From Aurantimonas endophytica (GTDB taxonomy: Bacteria; Pseudomonadota; Alphaproteobacteria; Rhizobiales; Rhizobiaceae): a stretch of 64,000 bases of DNA. The DNA is taken from positions 186,001 through 250,000 of the forward strand of contig NZ_JACIEM010000006.1 of assembly GCF_014196845.1 (NCBI RefSeq), given 5' to 3'. Positions 30,965 to 39,667 of this stretch are shown in pieces (the first letter of the stretch is position 1; each line of letters begins with the position of its first letter). The notes under the pieces were generated by a model that was given only the letters and a program-made list of their open reading frames with translations, had not been told where the DNA came from and did not search any database. Made by a program: the position numbers and the translations under genes.

Positions 30965-31617
30965 CCAACGAGGACGAGGGGCTGCGGCTCGACAGCCTGA
31001 CCGTCCGGCTCGGCACGCGCCGCCTCTTCGCCATCGACAGCCATGTCGCGGGCGGCGAGACGCTGAGCGTCATGGGCCCATCCGGCTCCGGCAAGTCCAC
31101 TTTGTTCGCGCTGATCGCCGGCTTTCTCGATCCCGCCTTCACCGCCAGCGGCAAAGTGCGCCTCAACGGCCGCGACCTCACGAGCCTTCCGCCCGAGCGC
31201 CGGCGCGTCGGCCTGCTCTTCCAGGACGCGCTGCTCTATCCGCACATGTCGGTCGGCGGCAATCTGCTCTTCGCCCTGCCGCCGCATCTGCGCGGCCGCC
31301 GCCGGCGGTTGGACGCGGCCGAGGCGATGCTGGCGAAGGTCGGGCTCGCCGGCTATCTCGGCCGCGACCCCGCGACGCTCTCCGGCGGCCAGGCCGCGCG
31401 GGTGGCGCTGGCCCGCACGCTGTTGGCCGAACCCGAGGCGCTGCTGCTCGACGAACCGTTCTCGCGGCTCGATGCGGATCTGCGCTCGACTGTCCGCGAC
31501 CTCGTCTTCGCCATGGTCGCCGAGCGCGGCATCCCGGCCGTCCTCGTCACCCACGATCGCGACGACGCGGCGGCGGCGGGCGGGCCGGTGATCGACCTTG
31601 CGGACCACACGGCATGA
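30961..31617 (+). CDS. ynjD: ABC transporter ATP-binding protein, YnjD family
   Basis: This ATPase (218 aa) drives the YnjBC importer. It has Walker A GPSGSGKST (Lys45), Q-loop LLFQDALLYPHMS, signature LSGGQAARVALARTLL and Walker B ALLLDEPFSRLD, with the switch histidine in LVTHDRDD. Its length suits the short YnjD type. It overlaps both neighbours by 4 bases (ATGA), a sign of tight translational coupling. Confidence 0.9.
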   Translation: MTNEDEGLRLDSLTVRLGTRRLFAIDSHVAGGETLSVMGPSGSGKSTLFALIAGFLDPAFTASGKVRLNGRDLTSLPPERRRVGLLFQDALLYPHMSVGGNLLFALPPHLRGRRRRLDAAEAMLAKVGLAGYLGRDPATLSGGQAARVALARTLLAEPEALLLDEPFSRLDADLRSTVRDLVFAMVAERGIPAVLVTHDRDDAAAAGGPVIDLADHTA

Positions 31618-34079
31618 CGCGACCGCCGCTCCCCGACCTGCCGGTCTCCGCCGTCCTCGACGAACTCGCCGAAGCGCTGGAGACCCGCCGCCGTGCCGTC
31701 CTTGTCGCCCCGCCCGGCGCCGGCAAGACCACGCTGGTGCCGCTGCATCTCCTCGGCGCGGCGTTTCGCGGCGACGGCAAGATCCTGCTCATCGAGCCGC
31801 GGCGCCTCGCGGCGCGGGCAGCGGCGCGGCGGATGGCCCAGATCCTCGGCGAGGCCGTGGGCGAGACCGTCGGCTGGCGCATGCGGCTCGACACGAAGGT
31901 CTCGGCCCGGACGCGGATCGAGGTGATCACCGAAGGCGTCTTCACCCGGATGGTGCTGTCCGATCCGGAGCTTGCCGGCGTTGCCGCGGTGATCTTCGAC
32001 GAGTTCCACGAGCGTTCGCTGGACGGGGATTTCGGCCTCGCCCTGGCGCTCGACGTCGCCTCGGCGCTGCGGGAGGACCTCCGCCTCCTCGTGATGTCGG
32101 CGACGCTGGACGGCGCGCGTGTCGCCAGGCTGCTCGGCGACGCGCCGGTGGTCGAAAGCCAGGGCCGGGCCTTTCCGGTGACGATCCGCTACCGCGACCG
32201 GCCGGGCACCGAGCCGGTCGAGAACGCCGTCGCCGCCGCCGTCCGGGCGGCTCTGGCCGAGGAAACCGGCAGTCTGCTGGTGTTCCTGCCCGGCCAGCGC
32301 GAGATCGAGCGCGTCGCCGAGCGGCTGCGGGACGGCGTGCCGGCGGGCGTGATCGTCGCGCCGCTCTACGGCGCCATGGAAGGCGCGGCGCAGGATACCG
32401 CCGTGAAGCCGGCCCCCGCCGGCACGCGCAAGATCGTGCTGGCGACCTCGATCGCCGAGACCTCGCTCACCATCGACGGTGTCTCGGTGGTGATCGATTC
32501 GGGCCTCCGGCGTCGGCCGGTGTTCGAGCCGGCGACGGGCCTGTCGCGGCTGGAGACGGTGCGGATCTCGAAGGCTGCCGCCGACCAGCGGGCCGGGCGC
32601 GCCGGGCGTACCGCGCCCGGAACCGCGATACGGCTGTGGCGGGCGGAGCAGACCGCGGCGCTCGAGCCCTTCGACCGCCCCGAGATTCTCGCCAGCGACC
32701 TTTCCGGCCTGGTGCTCGACTGCGCCGCCTGGGGCGTCGGCGAACCGGCCGAGATGGCCTTTCTCGATGCACCGCCGGCGCCGGCAGTGGCGGAGGCGCG
32801 GGCCCTGCTGGTCGAACTCGGCGGACTGGGTGCCGATGGGCGGCTGACCGACGAGGGCGCGGCGATGCGGGCACTGCCGCTGCCGCCGCGGCTTGCCCGC
32901 ATGGTGGTCGGCGCTCCGCCGGCAGCGCGGCGCGATGCGGCGATGCTGGCGGTGCTGCTCACCGAGCGCGGCCTTGGCGGCACCGACAACGATCTTGGCG
33001 AGCGGCTGCGGCGCCTGCGCAATGACGACGGGCCACGCGCCCGCGGTGCCGCCAAGCTCGCCCGGCGCATCGCGGCGACACCCGGCATTCCCGATTCCGC
33101 CGACACCGAAGCGGGCAGCGAGCCGGGCGATCTCCTGGCGCTCGCCTATCCCGATCGCGTCGCCATCGCCCGCGGCGCGCGCGGCCATTTCGTGCTCGCC
33201 AACGGGCGCGGCGGCGTGCTCGACGCGTCGCACGCGCTGGCGCGGGAGAAGTTCATCGTCGTGGCCGAACTGCAGGGGGCCGCACGGGCCGGGCGCATCC
33301 TTGCGGCCGCGGCGCTGCCGGCGGCCTCGATGGAGCGGCTGGTGGCCGAACGCGGGACAGTCGAGGATGTTGTCGGCTTCGACATGGCGGCACGGCAGGT
33401 GCGTGCCCGCCGCGTCCGCCGTCTGGGCCGGGCGACGCTGGAGGAAGCGCCGCAGCCGGTGCCGGCCGGCGAAGCCGCGGCGACAGCACTCGCCGATGGC
33501 ATCCGCCGGCTCGGCTTCGCGTCACTGCCCTTCGGCAAGGATGGCGAGCGGCTCTTGCGGCGGATGCGGTTCCTCGCTGCCGCCTACGGCCCGCCCTGGC
33601 CGGACCTGTCGGACGAGGCGCTGCTGGCCTCGCTGGAAACCTGGCTGATGCCCTATCTGCCGGGGGCGACCGGGCTGGCCCAGATCGCGCCGGGCGCACT
33701 GTCGGAAGCCTTGCGCGGGCTCTTGCCGGAGGGCGTCGCCAGCCGGCTCGACGCGATGGCGCCGACGCATTTTGCGGCGCCCACCGGCTCGATGGTGCCG
33801 ATCCGCTACGAGACCGACCAGCCGGTGCTGGCGATACGGGTCCAGGAATTGTTCGGCCTGATCCGCCACCCGACCATCGCCGACGGTCGGCTGAAGCTGA
33901 CGCTGGAACTTCTGTCGCCGGCACACCGGCCGATCCAGATCACCCGCGACCTGCCGGGCTTCTGGGAAGGCTCATGGGCGGATGTGCGGGCCGAATTGCG
34001 CGGGCGCTATCCCAAGCACGAATGGCCGGAGGACCCGGCACGGGCTCGGGCAACGGCGAAAGCCAAGTCGCGCCGCTGA
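31614..34079 (+). CDS. hrpB: ATP-dependent helicase HrpB
   Basis: This is a DEAH-type RNA helicase (821 aa; E. coli HrpB about 810). Motif I APPGAGKTT (Lys38), the DEFH box in IFDEFHERSLDG, motif III MSATLDG and motif VI QRAGRAGRTAPG are all present, as is the HrpB-specific C-terminal domain. Its cellular role is still poorly known. The ATG overlaps the stop of ynjD by 4 bases, which makes it the last gene of the transporter operon, although a functional link is not evident. In related genomes hrpB neighbours actS/actR, as here. Confidence 0.95.
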   Translation: MTRPPLPDLPVSAVLDELAEALETRRRAVLVAPPGAGKTTLVPLHLLGAAFRGDGKILLIEPRRLAARAAARRMAQILGEAVGETVGWRMRLDTKVSARTRIEVITEGVFTRMVLSDPELAGVAAVIFDEFHERSLDGDFGLALALDVASALREDLRLLVMSATLDGARVARLLGDAPVVESQGRAFPVTIRYRDRPGTEPVENAVAAAVRAALAEETGSLLVFLPGQREIERVAERLRDGVPAGVIVAPLYGAMEGAAQDTAVKPAPAGTRKIVLATSIAETSLTIDGVSVVIDSGLRRRPVFEPATGLSRLETVRISKAAADQRAGRAGRTAPGTAIRLWRAEQTAALEPFDRPEILASDLSGLVLDCAAWGVGEPAEMAFLDAPPAPAVAEARALLVELGGLGADGRLTDEGAAMRALPLPPRLARMVVGAPPAARRDAAMLAVLLTERGLGGTDNDLGERLRRLRNDDGPRARGAAKLARRIAATPGIPDSADTEAGSEPGDLLALAYPDRVAIARGARGHFVLANGRGGVLDASHALAREKFIVVAELQGAARAGRILAAAALPAASMERLVAERGTVEDVVGFDMAARQVRARRVRRLGRATLEEAPQPVPAGEAAATALADGIRRLGFASLPFGKDGERLLRRMRFLAAAYGPPWPDLSDEALLASLETWLMPYLPGATGLAQIAPGALSEALRGLLPEGVASRLDAMAPTHFAAPTGSMVPIRYETDQPVLAIRVQELFGLIRHPTIADGRLKLTLELLSPAHRPIQITRDLPGFWEGSWADVRAELRGRYPKHEWPEDPARARATAKAKSRR

Positions 34080-34120
34080 GGCGACCTCGCGGCGCGGCCA
34101 TCCGGTCGACGGTCGGAGAA

Positions 34121-34146
34121 GGGGCGGCTGGAACCGCCCCTCGTTT
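34121..34146. terminator. Terminator shared by hrpB and yciE-like gene
   Basis: A 7-bp GC stem (34121-34127 with 34134-34140) with a six-base loop is followed by TCGTTT. It separates the two convergent genes. Confidence 0.7.
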
Positions 34147-34148
34147 CG

Positions 34149-34646
34149 TCAGCTCATGGCGGCTTCGTTGATGCCACCGGTGGCGATGGCGGTCATCGTG
34201 TCGTCACCGTCATAGGTGGCGTCGAGGCATTCCTGCAGCTTCTCGCGGTCCGACTCCAGGCCGAGCCGCTTGGCGAAGGCGACGAGGCAGCCATAGCCGG
34301 CAATGCCGTAATGCGTCATGCGCTGGTACTGGGTGATGATCATCGCGTCGCGCGCGTCGGGATCGGTGATCTCCTCCTCGATCGCATGGGCGCGGGCTTC
34401 CTTCACTAGCCCTTCCATGCCGCGGCAGAACTCGCCCTTCGGATCGGCACCGTGCGCGGTGATCAGCTCCTTGAGCGTGGCCATGCCTTCCTCGATGCCT
34501 TCGACGCCTGCCTCCAGCGCTTCCTTCAGGTTCGCGTCGTGCGCCTTGGCAGCCAACTCGCGCGTGACCTTCGCCGCCTGGGAATCGGCGCTGTAGAGGT
34601 CCTGCAGCTGGTCGATATAGATGTCCTTGAGATTGTTCAGAGCCAT
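34149..34646 (-). CDS. YciE-like ferritin-fold protein (DUF892)
   Basis: This 165-residue four-helix-bundle protein belongs to the DUF892/YciE group, ferritin-like stress proteins with di-iron-type Glu/His residues. The N-terminus LKDIYIDQLQDLYSADSQ and the pattern ITQYQRMTHYGIAGYG (Glu/His-rich helix with Tyr/His) are typical. YciE is induced in general and osmotic stress; its reaction is unclear. A GGA-type ribosome-binding site precedes the start at 34646. It is divergent from the redox kinase gene. Confidence 0.85.
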   Translation of the reverse strand: MALNNLKDIYIDQLQDLYSADSQAAKVTRELAAKAHDANLKEALEAGVEGIEEGMATLKELITAHGADPKGEFCRGMEGLVKEARAHAIEEEITDPDARDAMIITQYQRMTHYGIAGYGCLVAFAKRLGLESDREKLQECLDATYDGDDTMTAIATGGINEAAMS

Positions 34647-34804
34647 GGGGCGTCCTTTCCTGATGGGTTGATCAGGTAAGCCTTCGACAGGCTGCCGTGT
34701 TCCATGATCGATGCGCGCGGCCGCCGCGCCGACACGGCCCCGTTGTCGCTGCTGCGCCGCTTTGCCCACTGTCGCCTCCCCGCGCCGGGCGCTAGGTGTG
34801 GCGG

Positions 34805-36154
34805 ATGGATCAAGCCACCCGAGCCAGCTTCAACCTGCGCCTGCCCGCCTTCGTCACGATGATGCGCGAAAGCCAGCGGCTGCGCCTCGCCACGCTGGTG
34901 CGGCTGCGCTGGCTGTCCGTGGCCGGCCAGACCGCGGCCTGCGTCTTCGTCGCCTGGGGCCTGTGGTGGCCGTTCCCGATCGCCGCCTGCCTGATGCTCA
35001 TCGCCATGTCGGTGGCGCTGAACGTCTATCTGACGCTGCGGTTTCCGGCGAGCCGGCGCATGTCGCCGACTTCGGCCGCGGCGGTCCTCACCTTCGACAT
35101 TTTGCAGCCGACGGGCCTCCTGTTCCTGACCGGCGGCATCGAGAACCCGTTCACGGTCTTCCTCGTCGTGCCGGCGATCATCGCCGCGGCGACGCAGCCG
35201 CCGCTCACCACCGTCGCGCTCAGCGTCCTCGCCGTCGCCGCGACCACCTTCCTTGCCGCCTACCATCTGCCGGTTCCCTGGCCGGAGGGCCATTCGCTGA
35301 TGCTGCCGCCGAGCTATGTCGGCGGCCTGTGGTTCGCGATCGTCACGACGCTGGTCTTCGCCTCGATCTACATCTACCGCGTCGCCGCCGAATCGCGTGC
35401 GCTGGCCGATGCGCTAAGCGCCACGGAACTGGTCCTGCAGCGCGAGCAGCATCTGTCGGCCCTCGACGGCCTCGCCGCGGCCGCCGCGCACGAGCTCGGC
35501 ACGCCCCTCGCCACCATCGCGCTTGTCGCCAAGGAGATGGCGGCGCAGGTTCCCCGCGACGACCCGCAGCGCGAGGATGTCGAACTGCTGGTCGAGCAGT
35601 CCGAACGCTGTCGGACGATCCTTCGCCAGCTGAGTTCCCTCTCCTCGGCCAGCGAGTCGCACCTTGCCCATCTGTCGGTGACGTCGCTGATCGACGAGGT
35701 CGCCGAGCCGCACCGGCACTTCGGCGTCGCGGTGCGGGTGGTGATGCGCGAACGCGCCGGGCCGGAGCCTGTCGCCCGGCGCAATGCCGGGATCGTCTAC
35801 GGGCTCGGCAATATCGTGGAAAATGCCGTCGACTTCGCCGCCGCCGACGTGACGATCGCCATCGGCTGGACCGAGCGCGAGATCCGCATCGTGGTGGAAG
35901 ACGACGGACCGGGCTTCGCCCCGGAGATTCTCGGCCGTATCGGCGATCCTTATATGTCCGACCGCGAGCCGGCCGAACGCAAGGGCGGCGGCGGCCTGGG
36001 CCTCGGCCTGTTCATCGCCAAGACGCTGCTGGAGCGCTCCGGCGCCACCGTCAGGACGGCCAATTACGAGGATGGTCTGCGCAGCGGCGCCCGCGTCGAG
36101 ATCGTCTGGCCGCTCGACGTGTTCCTCGCCAGCCGCTCGGCGAGCCGGGACTGA
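34805..36154 (+). CDS. actS: Redox sensor histidine kinase ActS/RegB/PrrB
   Basis: This membrane kinase (449 aa) senses respiratory state and phosphorylates ActR. About six spans occupy residues 35-200, including the quinone-binding motif GGIENPF (110-116). The phosphoacceptor box HELGTPLATI starts at His229 and is followed by the redox-active cysteine in ERCRTIL (Cys269), both hallmarks of RegB. The ATPase domain shows GNIVENAVDFA and EDDGPGFAPEI. A GTG three codons upstream is an alternative start. Its cognate regulator follows 148 bases later. Known targets in relatives include carbon and nitrogen fixation, respiration and photosynthesis genes. Confidence 0.95.
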   Translation: MDQATRASFNLRLPAFVTMMRESQRLRLATLVRLRWLSVAGQTAACVFVAWGLWWPFPIAACLMLIAMSVALNVYLTLRFPASRRMSPTSAAAVLTFDILQPTGLLFLTGGIENPFTVFLVVPAIIAAATQPPLTTVALSVLAVAATTFLAAYHLPVPWPEGHSLMLPPSYVGGLWFAIVTTLVFASIYIYRVAAESRALADALSATELVLQREQHLSALDGLAAAAAHELGTPLATIALVAKEMAAQVPRDDPQREDVELLVEQSERCRTILRQLSSLSSASESHLAHLSVTSLIDEVAEPHRHFGVAVRVVMRERAGPEPVARRNAGIVYGLGNIVENAVDFAAADVTIAIGWTEREIRIVVEDDGPGFAPEILGRIGDPYMSDREPAERKGGGGLGLGLFIAKTLLERSGATVRTANYEDGLRSGARVEIVWPLDVFLASRSASRD

Positions 36155-36302
36155 CCCGTTGCACAGCCGGGTTGTCTTGGAAGCATTCGGGATCACGTGG
36201 CGGTCACGATTGCCGTGAGGGCAGGCCCTGGCCGTTGAAGGCGACATGCCTGGCCCCATGTCAGTCTTCGGCTCGATCGAGCGCTTCACGGGAGTGCATG
36301 AG

Positions 36303-36872
36303 ATGTTGATGGAAGAGACTGCGGCCGCCCCTGCCAGATTGCCGGAAGGGAACCGTTCACTTCTCCTGGTCGACGACGACCGGCCCTTCCTGCAGCGCAT
36401 GAGCCGTGCGCTCGAGCAGCGCGGCTTTGCCGTGACCACCGCAGAGAGCGTCGCCGACGGCATCGCGGCGCTTCGCAACGCCGCCCCGGCCTACGCGGTC
36501 GTGGACATGCGGCTCGCCGACGGCAACGGTCTCGACGTCATCGAGGCGCTGCAGCGGGCCCGCGAGGATGCCCGCGTCGTGGTGCTGACCGGCTACGGCA
36601 ACATCGCGACCGCCGTGACCGCCGTGAAGCTCGGCGCCATCGACTATCTCGCCAAGCCGGCCGATGCCGATGAAGTGATCGGCGCCCTGACCCGCGATCC
36701 CGGCGATCGCGCCGCGCCGCCGGAAAACCCGATGTCGGCCGACCGGGTCCGCTGGGAACACATCCAGCGCATCTACGAACTCTGCGACCGCAACGTCTCG
36801 GAAACCGCGCGGCGTCTGTCGATGCACCGCCGGACCCTGCAGCGCATTCTCGCCAAGCGCGCCCCGCGCTGA
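36303..36872 (+). CDS. actR: Redox response regulator ActR/RegA/PrrA
   Basis: This is the partner of ActS (189 aa). The receiver domain has LLLVDDDRPF, the phosphoacceptor in VVDMRLADG (Asp68), LTGYGNIATAV and YLAKPAD (conserved Lys). After a proline-rich linker the C-terminal Fis-like helix-turn-helix YELCDRNVSETARRLSMHRRTLQRILAKR is almost invariant in the family. The start at 36303 follows GGGAG; an ATG two codons later is possible. It converges on mmcB. Confidence 0.96.
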   Translation: MLMEETAAAPARLPEGNRSLLLVDDDRPFLQRMSRALEQRGFAVTTAESVADGIAALRNAAPAYAVVDMRLADGNGLDVIEALQRAREDARVVVLTGYGNIATAVTAVKLGAIDYLAKPADADEVIGALTRDPGDRAAPPENPMSADRVRWEHIQRIYELCDRNVSETARRLSMHRRTLQRILAKRAPR

Positions 36873-36900
36873 GACCATCGGCACCGGCCCTTCATCCAAT

Positions 36901-36923
36901 CTCCGCGGCCATGAGCCGCGGAG
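36901..36923. terminator. Hairpin between actR and mmcB
   Basis: A perfect 9-bp stem (36901-36909 with 36915-36923) with a 5-base loop lies in the 54-base convergent gap, just beside the mmcB stop. There is no clear T tract, so termination strength is uncertain. Confidence 0.6.
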
Positions 36924-36926
36924 GGA

Positions 36927-37436
36927 TCAGCCCTCGTCTTCAAAACCCAGCAGCCCGGTCATGAACGGGTTCGCGGCCCACTCAGCCTGCAGCAGGCGGT
37001 CAGCGGAAAGCCGCGCGAAGCGCAGTGTCAGCGCCTTTCGCGTCGCCGGCGCGAGCTTGGCCGGCTCGGCCTCGCGCAGGATCTCGGCGCTGTAGCCGTC
37101 CGACAGGATCAGGCCGCAGCTCGGCGGGAATATATCGACCGGCACGCCCGGATGGGTGGCGAAATACAGCCGGTCGCAGTGCAGCTGATAGACCGGCCAT
37201 TTTCGATCCGTACGAAAATCCTCGATCGAGGTCTTGATCTCGATGATCGAGAATTCGCCCTTTTCCGACAGGCACAAAAGATCCGCGCGGCGCCCCGACA
37301 CCAGCGGAACCTCTGGCAGCACGGCGACGCGGCTGGCCATCATCAGCCGCTGCACGCCGCGCCGGACCATCAGCGCGCGTTCGGACTGGCGACCGTCGAC
37401 CAGCGGATCGACGCGGAAGGGAGCAACCAGTGGCAT
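36927..37436 (-). CDS. mmcB: MmcB family DNA repair protein
   Basis: This 169-residue protein matches MmcB (DUF1052), required for mitomycin C resistance in Caulobacter. SGRRADLLCLSEKGEFSIIEIKTSIEDFRTD has the Asp...Glu-x-Lys spacing of a PD-(D/E)XK nuclease core, so it may be a nuclease acting on crosslinked DNA. The ATG at 37436 (MPLVAPFRVDP) lacks a good ribosome-binding site. A near-consensus LexA box sits 45-59 bases upstream, as expected for an SOS gene. Confidence 0.85.
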   Translation of the reverse strand: MPLVAPFRVDPLVDGRQSERALMVRRGVQRLMMASRVAVLPEVPLVSGRRADLLCLSEKGEFSIIEIKTSIEDFRTDRKWPVYQLHCDRLYFATHPGVPVDIFPPSCGLILSDGYSAEILREAEPAKLAPATRKALTLRFARLSADRLLQAEWAANPFMTGLLGFEDEG

Positions 37437-37480
37437 GCCGCAGAAATAGCCGGCATCCCGGCGCGGCCGCAAGCAAAAAC

Positions 37481-37495
37481 GAACAAACCGGAAAC
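37481..37495 (-). promoter_or_regulatory. LexA (SOS) box upstream of mmcB
   Basis: On the minus strand the site reads GTTT-N7-GTTC, one mismatch from the alphaproteobacterial LexA consensus GTTC-N7-GTTC. It lies in the 73-base gap between cueR and mmcB, at promoter distance from mmcB, which is SOS-controlled in Caulobacter. Confidence 0.55.
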
Positions 37496-37509
37496 GACTC
37501 GCGCCAGGA

Positions 37510-37905
37510 TCAGGCGTCGGCGCGCCCGGCGATCTCCTCGAGGATCGGGCAGTCCGGCCCGCCGCCACCCTGGCATTGCTCGGTCAGGTCGACCAGCACG
37601 CGCTTCAGCGACATCAGTTCGGCGATCTTGCGGTCGATCTCGGCCATGCGGCGGCTGGCCAGCCGCTTGACGTCCTCGCTCTTGCGGTTCTCGTCCGCAT
37701 AGAGCGCCAGCAGACGACGTGCCTCCTCGATGGAGAAGCCCAGCGAACGCGAGCGCTGCAGGAAGCGCAGCATGTGCACGTCGCGGTCGCGATAGTTGCG
37801 GTAGCCGTTGCTCGATCGCGCCGGAGTCACCAGCCCGACTTCCTCATAGTAGCGCAACGTCTTCGGCGGCAGACCCGATAGTCTGGACGCCTCTCCGATG
37901 TTCAT
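37510..37905 (-). CDS. cueR: Copper-responsive MerR regulator CueR
   Basis: This 131-residue MerR-family activator has the N-terminal winged helix (MNIGEASRLSGLPPKTLRYY), a dimerisation helix and a C-terminal metal loop CQGGGGPDCPIL with Cys111 and Cys119, the spacing of Cu(I)-sensing CueR. A GAGGG site precedes the ATG. CueR usually controls copA or cueO, but neither is adjacent, so its target genes lie elsewhere. It is followed by mmcB on the same strand. Confidence 0.9.
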   Translation of the reverse strand: MNIGEASRLSGLPPKTLRYYEEVGLVTPARSSNGYRNYRDRDVHMLRFLQRSRSLGFSIEEARRLLALYADENRKSEDVKRLASRRMAEIDRKIAELMSLKRVLVDLTEQCQGGGGPDCPILEEIAGRADA

Positions 37906-38000
37906 GAGAAGCCCTCGCCGGTCGCTTCGATGTCCACGCGCGGTGAGATGTTGCGGCAGCTTGGCCCGTCAACTGTCACCCGCTGGCAACAAGGCCTTTC

Positions 38001-38008
38001 TTAACCAT
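38001..38008 (+). promoter_or_regulatory. Possible CtrA half-site
   Basis: The octamer TTAACCAT matches the CtrA half-site consensus and lies 133 bases before the L,D-transpeptidase start, in its upstream gap. A single half-site is weak evidence; it is noted because two full CtrA boxes occur near other cell-wall genes in this window. Confidence 0.3.
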
Positions 38009-38140
38009 CTCGGTGCCTAATGCTGCCATTGCTTCGCCAGATTGCGCAGCCTATCGAGGGACTGGCTCAAGATGGCCGGGACCGTGAAGGCAGCGCAGCC
38101 TGACGACGGCCCCACCCATCGCACCGAAATTGGCATCGTG

Positions 38141-38869
38141 ATGAAGATCAAGTCGTTCCTTCTCGTCGGCGTCGCTGTCGCGTCCATCGCCACCATGGCG
38201 GGCTGCGCGAGTTCCCAGCGTGCGTCCCTGCAACCGTCGAGCGTTTCCGCCGCCTATACGGGGCCGGACGGTCTGCAGAACGGTGGCAGCATGGCCGCCG
38301 CTTCGGCCCTCGGCTACGGCGGCACCGTCGATGACGGCTACACGCTGCCGCCGATCCCGACCCAGAAGATCGATCCGCAGTATCTGCGCCAGCGCGTGAC
38401 CTTCGAGGAAGGGCGCGAGCACGCGCCGGGCACCGTCGTCGTCGACACGCCGAACCGCTTCCTCTACGTCGTCGAGCCCGACGGCATGGCGATGCGCTAC
38501 GGCATCGGCGTCGGCAAGACCGGGTTTTCCTGGGCGGGCGAGGCCAATATCCGCAACAAGCAGCATTGGCCGAAATGGTTTCCGCCGGCCGAGATGATCG
38601 ACCGCAAGCCGGAGCTCGAGCCGTATCGCCAGGGCATGGATCCCGGTCTTCAGAACCCGCTCGGCGCCCGCGCCCTCTATCTCCACCAGGGCGGCAAGGA
38701 CACGCTGTTCCGCCTGCACGGCACGCCGGAATGGTGGACGATCGGCACGGCGGCCTCGTCGGGCTGCATCCGCCTGATGAACCAGGACATCATCGATCTG
38801 TACGAGCGCGTCCCGATGGATGCCAAGGTCGTGGTTCGACAGGGCGCGGAGCGGCTAGCCGCTCGCTGA
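38141..38869 (+). CDS. L,D-transpeptidase lipoprotein (YkuD family)
   Basis: This is a cell-wall enzyme (242 aa) that forms 3-3 peptide crosslinks or attaches proteins to peptidoglycan. The N-terminus MKIKSFLLVGVAVASIATMAGC is a lipoprotein signal with lipobox cysteine (about residue 22). The YkuD domain ends in the catalytic segment HGTPEWWTIG...SSGCIRL with Cys209. The start at 38141 is the one that gives the lipoprotein signal; the earlier in-frame codons do not. It ends before a strong terminator. Confidence 0.92.
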   Translation: MKIKSFLLVGVAVASIATMAGCASSQRASLQPSSVSAAYTGPDGLQNGGSMAAASALGYGGTVDDGYTLPPIPTQKIDPQYLRQRVTFEEGREHAPGTVVVDTPNRFLYVVEPDGMAMRYGIGVGKTGFSWAGEANIRNKQHWPKWFPPAEMIDRKPELEPYRQGMDPGLQNPLGARALYLHQGGKDTLFRLHGTPEWWTIGTAASSGCIRLMNQDIIDLYERVPMDAKVVVRQGAERLAAR

Positions 38870-38928
38870 CGCGAACACGGGCGCCGCGCCGCGACGCCCC
38901 GACAAGTTACCAAGGCGGGGGACCGCCA

Positions 38929-38966
38929 GGGCCGGATGCTTCGGGGGAGGCGTCCGGCCCTTTTTT
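38929..38966. terminator. Intrinsic terminator after the L,D-transpeptidase
   Basis: An 11-bp stem (38929-38939 with 38950-38960, one G-U) is followed by six T (38961-38966). The T tract also forms part of the stop codon of the convergent ceramidase-like gene. Confidence 0.92.
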
Positions 38967-39630
38967 ATGCCGCACCGAGGCCGTTACGCCGCGGCGCTCC
39001 CTGGATCGCCGCGACCAGCAGCAGGCCGAGGGTCGTGGCGTTCAGGACGTGCCAGGCGAAATGCGTGCCGAGCGGCCAGCCGGCGCAGAGCGGCTGGTCC
39101 GCCATCCGGAACGCCAGCGACAGCGCGAAGACGAAGCCGGCTGCCAGCACCAGCGGGCCCTGGGCCTGTTTCCTCAGGGTCAGCGCCCCGCCGATGCCGA
39201 TCAACGCCAGCAGCCCCGGGACGTATCCGGACGAGGAGCCGGCCAGCGGCGCAAGCACGGGCCCTGCCAGCAGCGACGCGCCGAGGAAGGCCAGCGTCGC
39301 CAGCGCGGCTATGGATGGCCGCCATCCGACGAACCGCACCAGCGCCAGGCCGAAATAACCGTAGATGAACACCGCGATCGGCAGGACGTCGGCGAGGCTC
39401 GACCAGCGATTGGCGAAGGTGTGGAAGAGAAACGAGCCGATTCCGATCACGGCGACCAGGACCACCAGCAAGAGGCTTGCCGGATCGCGCGTCCCGGCGC
39501 GGCGCCAGAGGCCGAAGCCGATCAGCGCTGCAAGGAGAAAGGCGGCATTGGTGACGGCGTTGACCGGCTCGGCCCAGAAAGCCTCGCTCGTCCGCTCGCA
39601 ATAGGCGTCTATCGCCTGGAACCAGTCCAC
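38965..39630 (-). CDS. Ceramidase-like (CREST superfamily) membrane protein
   Basis: This 221-residue protein has about seven spans and matches the alkaline ceramidase/CREST family of membrane hydrolases. The zinc and catalytic residues appear as the Ser/His in GSFLFHTF, the Asp in SSLADVLPIAVF, and the His pair in GTHFAWHVLNATTLG. The start is a GTG (39630). The substrate in bacteria is unknown; hydrolysis of an amide bond in a sphingolipid or ornithine-type lipid is one option. Confidence 0.8.
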   Translation of the reverse strand: MDWFQAIDAYCERTSEAFWAEPVNAVTNAAFLLAALIGFGLWRRAGTRDPASLLLVVLVAVIGIGSFLFHTFANRWSSLADVLPIAVFIYGYFGLALVRFVGWRPSIAALATLAFLGASLLAGPVLAPLAGSSSGYVPGLLALIGIGGALTLRKQAQGPLVLAAGFVFALSLAFRMADQPLCAGWPLGTHFAWHVLNATTLGLLLVAAIQGAPRRNGLGAA

Positions 39631-39667
39631 GAGGTTCGCGTCTCCGGGCCGGCGATCCGGGCGCCCG

